This document shows positions 61,835 through 64,000 of a stretch of DNA of 64,000 nt, piece by piece. A program made the position numbers and the translations under genes. Numbering within the stretch: position 1 is the stretch's first letter; the number at the start of each line of letters is the position of its first letter. The notes under the pieces are model-generated. The model was not told the DNA's origin. It ran no database searches and saw only the letters and a list, made by a program, of their open reading frames with translations. Origin of the DNA: Nocardioides mangrovicus (GTDB taxonomy: Bacteria > Actinomycetota > Actinomycetes > Propionibacteriales > Nocardioidaceae); the NCBI RefSeq assembly GCF_003674065.1, contig NZ_RDBE01000001.1, positions 222,257 to 286,256 on the forward strand. Direction: 5' to 3'.

Positions 61835-62881
61835 ATGACCTGGACGCCGGCCGACGACCGCTACGACCACATGGAGTACCGCTTCACCGGGAGGAGCGGG
61901 TTGAAGCTGCCCGCGATGTCGCTGGGGCTGTGGCAGAACTTCGGCACCGACCGCCCCGAGGACACCCAGCGCGCCATCCTGCGGCGAGCGTTCGACCGGG
62001 GGGTCACCCACATCGACCTGGCCAACAACTACGGCCCGCCCTACGGGCGGGCCGAGGAGAACTTCGGCCGCTACCTGCGCGACGACTTCGCCGGCCTGCG
62101 CGACGAGCTGGTCATCTCGACCAAGGCCGGCTGGGACATGTGGCCCGGGCCGTACGGGCAGGGTGGCGGCTCGCGGAAGTACGTGCTGGCCTCGCTCGAC
62201 CAGTCGCTGGCGCGGCTGGGCCTGGACTACGTCGACATCTTCTACAGCCACCGCTTCGACCCCGAGACGCCGGTGGCGGAGACGATGATGGCGCTCGACG
62301 CCGCCGTCCGCTCCGGGCGTGCGCTCTACGTCGGGATCTCCTCCTACTCGCCCACCAAGACCCGGGAGGCGGCCGAGATCGCGCGCGACCTCGGCACGCC
62401 GCTGCTGATCCATCAGCCCTCGTACTCGATGCTCAACCGCTGGATCGAGGAGCCGGGCCCCGACAACAGCCTCCTCGACGAGCTCGAGGCGCAGGGGATG
62501 GGCTGCATCGTGTTCACCGCGCTCGCCCAGGGCGTGCTCACCGACCGCTACCTCGACGGCGTCCCGGCCGACTCCCGTGCCGCGCGCGAGGGCAGCTCGA
62601 TCGACCGGAGCCACCTCGACGAGCGGACGCTCGACCACGTGCGCCGGCTCAACCAGATCGCCGCCGACCGCGGCCAGCAGCTGGCCCAGCTCGCGCTGCA
62701 GTGGGCACTGCGCGACCCTCGGGTGACCTCGGCGGTCATCGGCGCCTCCAGCGTCGAGCAGCTCGACACCAACCTCGACGCCCTCGACGGCCCGCCGCTG
62801 ACGGACGAGGAGCTGGCCCTGATCGACGCCGACGCGGTGGAGTCGGGCGTCAACCTGTGGGCCAAGCAGACCGCGGACTGA
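61835..62881 (+). CDS. Aldo/keto reductase, YghZ (L-glyceraldehyde 3-phosphate reductase) type
   Basis: 348 aa from the ATG at 61835; an in-frame GTG at 61826 overlaps the previous stop and is an alternative. The sequence follows E. coli YghZ along its length: MEYRFTGRSGLKLPAMSLGL (20 residues), HIDLANNYGPPYG with the catalytic Asp and Tyr, ISTKAGWDMWPGPYG with the Lys, YSHRFDPETP, and SAVIGASSVEQLDTNL at the NADPH site. YghZ-type enzymes reduce L-glyceraldehyde 3-phosphate and other aldehydes. Confidence 0.88.
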   Translation: MTWTPADDRYDHMEYRFTGRSGLKLPAMSLGLWQNFGTDRPEDTQRAILRRAFDRGVTHIDLANNYGPPYGRAEENFGRYLRDDFAGLRDELVISTKAGWDMWPGPYGQGGGSRKYVLASLDQSLARLGLDYVDIFYSHRFDPETPVAETMMALDAAVRSGRALYVGISSYSPTKTREAAEIARDLGTPLLIHQPSYSMLNRWIEEPGPDNSLLDELEAQGMGCIVFTALAQGVLTDRYLDGVPADSRAAREGSSIDRSHLDERTLDHVRRLNQIAADRGQQLAQLALQWALRDPRVTSAVIGASSVEQLDTNLDALDGPPLTDEELALIDADAVESGVNLWAKQTAD

Positions 62882-62899
62882 GCGGCCGCGATCGCCGGG

Positions 62900-62930
62900 C
62901 AGGTGCGCCAACCGCACCCGTGCGCACCTG
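62900..62930. terminator. Hairpin between convergent genes
   Basis: CAGGTGCGC (62900-62908) and GCGCACCTG (62922-62930) pair perfectly with a 13-nt loop, in the gap between the convergent aldo/keto reductase and MOSC genes. Probably a shared terminator. Confidence 0.55.
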
Positions 62931-62990
62931 GCGCGCCATCTCGGCCGGATTCGGCGCGCCCACGTCGCACGTGCGCAGCCGGCGCGAGGT

Positions 62991-63803
62991 CTAGCCCAGC
63001 ACCTCGGCCTCGTCGCCGACCCGGATGACGGCGCCGGGGGAGTCGGGGACGAGGTTGACGCCGAAGAGCGTCTTGCTGCCGCGGCGGCGGATCCGGGCCA
63101 GTGTGGCGATCGGTTCGTGGCCGCGGGCGGCGGTCTCGGGGTCGATGGTGGTCAGCACGCAGCGGTCGCAGGGCTTGACCGAGCGGAAGGTGGCCTCGCC
63201 GATGCGGACCAGGTGCCAGTCGTCCTCCGCCCACGCCGGGGCGCCGCTCAGCACGACGTTGGGGCGGAACCGGGTCATCGTCATCGGCTCGTGCTGGCCC
63301 TGGTGCCTCTCGTGCACGGCGTCGTTGAGAGCGGCCAGCGACTCCTGCGTGGCGAGCAGCAGCGGGTAGCCGTCGGCGAAGGAGACGCGGTCGGTCGGCT
63401 CGGAGTAGTCGGGGTCGGTGGCCCGCCGGGTGGGGTCGTCGAGGTAGACGAGGTGGGCGTCGCGTCCCATCGCCTTCGACAGCCAGGCGTCGGCCTCGGC
63501 CCCGGCCGGTGCGGCGTCGAGGTCGCTGCTCCAGATGCCGACGCGCTGCAGCCGCTCGCCGGTCGGGCGGGCGACGGTGAGGTCGGGCAGGTCCGGCGCC
63601 CCGAGCACCAGCCCGGTCTCGGTGATGACCGGGCGGATCAGCACCATGGGGTTGCACTCGCGGGCGGTGATGACGTCGCCGTCGGCGTCGACGACCATCC
63701 AGCGGCGGTCGCCCCGCAGCCCCCACGGCTCGACCACGGCCTCGGCGATCGACTCGCCGCGACACGACTTCACCGGGTAGCGGCGGATGTCGGTCAGCTG
63801 CAC
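62991..63803 (-). CDS. MOSC domain protein
   Basis: 270 aa, GTG start 4 bp after the ferredoxin stop. The MOSC N-terminal beta-barrel domain (IRRYPVKSCRGESIAEA) is followed by the MOSC domain (about 130-265) with RFRPNVVLSG and KPCDRCVLTTIDPETA; the Cys here corresponds to the molybdenum-ligand Cys of YcbX/mARC proteins. These enzymes reduce N-hydroxylated compounds using a molybdenum cofactor. The electron donor may be the adjacent ferredoxin, since YcbX carries its own 2Fe-2S domain and this protein does not. Confidence 0.88.
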   Translation of the reverse strand: MQLTDIRRYPVKSCRGESIAEAVVEPWGLRGDRRWMVVDADGDVITARECNPMVLIRPVITETGLVLGAPDLPDLTVARPTGERLQRVGIWSSDLDAAPAGAEADAWLSKAMGRDAHLVYLDDPTRRATDPDYSEPTDRVSFADGYPLLLATQESLAALNDAVHERHQGQHEPMTMTRFRPNVVLSGAPAWAEDDWHLVRIGEATFRSVKPCDRCVLTTIDPETAARGHEPIATLARIRRRGSKTLFGVNLVPDSPGAVIRVGDEAEVLG

Positions 63804-63807
63804 CCCG

Positions 63808-64000
63808 TCAGGGTACGAGTCGCAGCGCCTGCAGCGGGCAGGCGTTGCGCGCGCGGTGGGCGTAGCGCTCGAGCTCGGCGGGCACCAGCGGGTCGCGCTC
63901 GCCGGAGCGGCTCTGCGGGTAGCCCCACTCGTCGGTGGCGAGCAGCTCGGGGAGCAGCTCGGCGCAGGCGCCGTGGCCGTCGCAGCGGGTCCAGTCGATG
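63808..64000 (-). CDS. Ferredoxin (partial, 5' end outside window)
   Basis: The last 63 codons on the minus strand, ending TGA at 63808-63810. The sequence has CDGHGAC and a later CP (NACPLQAL), a small single-cluster ferredoxin pattern with three visible Cys, as in the 3Fe-4S or 4Fe-4S ferredoxins that serve cytochromes P450. The N-terminus lies beyond base 64000. It precedes MOSC by 4 bp on the same strand, so the two are probably co-transcribed. Confidence 0.82.
   Translation of the reverse strand, partial: IDWTRCDGHGACAELLPELLATDEWGYPQSRSGERDPLVPAELERYAHRARNACPLQALRLVP

Overview
The window is high-GC DNA from an actinobacterium. It has GTG and TTG starts, four-base GTGA/ATGA gene overlaps, and actinobacterial forms of RpoB, RpoC and S14. 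A complete mce locus with Mce-associated proteins, a MenJ-type menaquinone reductase and the overall gene order point to the Propionibacteriales, most likely Nocardioidaceae (Nocardioides or a relative). The family assignment is inference from remembered sequence similarity and was not tested by a search.

Layout. 1-7830: the 3' part of an mce operon (end of MceA, then MceB, C, D, E lipoprotein and F, and two Mce-associated membrane proteins, the second carrying a J-like domain). 8078-15629: rpoB and rpoC, with a strong terminator at 15671-15706. 15815-25100: accessory and housekeeping genes, namely an acidic small protein, a DUF429 protein, MenJ, a PlsC-type acyltransferase, a convergent membrane acyltransferase, a hydroxyacid-oxoacid transhydrogenase / FAD-FeS 2-hydroxyacid dehydrogenase / pentapeptide-repeat operon and a small hypothetical gene. 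25420-29720: str operon (rpsL-rpsG-fusA-tuf). 29822-35009: a class III aminotransferase divergent from trmB, small membrane proteins, RDD, DUF2029 and SpoIIM proteins. 35260-40389: a minus-strand MoxR/DUF58/DUF4350/DUF4129 membrane cluster. 40888-58628: the S10, spc and alpha ribosomal operons run almost without a break from rpsJ to rplQ, with secY, adk, map, infA and rpoA; one LLM-type flavin oxidoreductase sits between map and infA. 58699-64000: a fused receiver-like/thioredoxin-reductase-like flavoprotein divergent from truA, an rsmC-like methyltransferase, a YghZ-type aldo/keto reductase, and a ferredoxin-MOSC pair (ferredoxin cut by the window end).

How the genes fit together. Most of the window is the transcription and translation machinery: core RNA polymerase (rpoB, rpoC, rpoA), two elongation factors, 26 ribosomal proteins, IF-1, SecY, methionine aminopeptidase and adenylate kinase. 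TruA, TrmB and an RsmC-like enzyme add RNA modification. The mce locus should encode a cell-envelope lipid importer. The HOT plus 2-hydroxyacid dehydrogenase pair looks like a closed 4-hydroxybutyrate oxidation cycle.

The most notable items are: (i) two 46-bp near-perfect palindromes, 39/46 identical, one inside a coding sequence and one forming the 3' end of another; (ii) Asn463 in RpoB at the position of E. coli Ser531, a rifamycin-contact residue; (iii) a REP-like palindrome in the rpoB-rpoC gap; (iv) a J-like domain that has lost its HPD motif, fused to an Mce-associated protein; and (v) long low-complexity tails on several ribosomal proteins, including a 7 x 15-bp tandem repeat in rplQ. 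No rRNA, tRNA, CRISPR array, insertion sequence or prophage was recognised.
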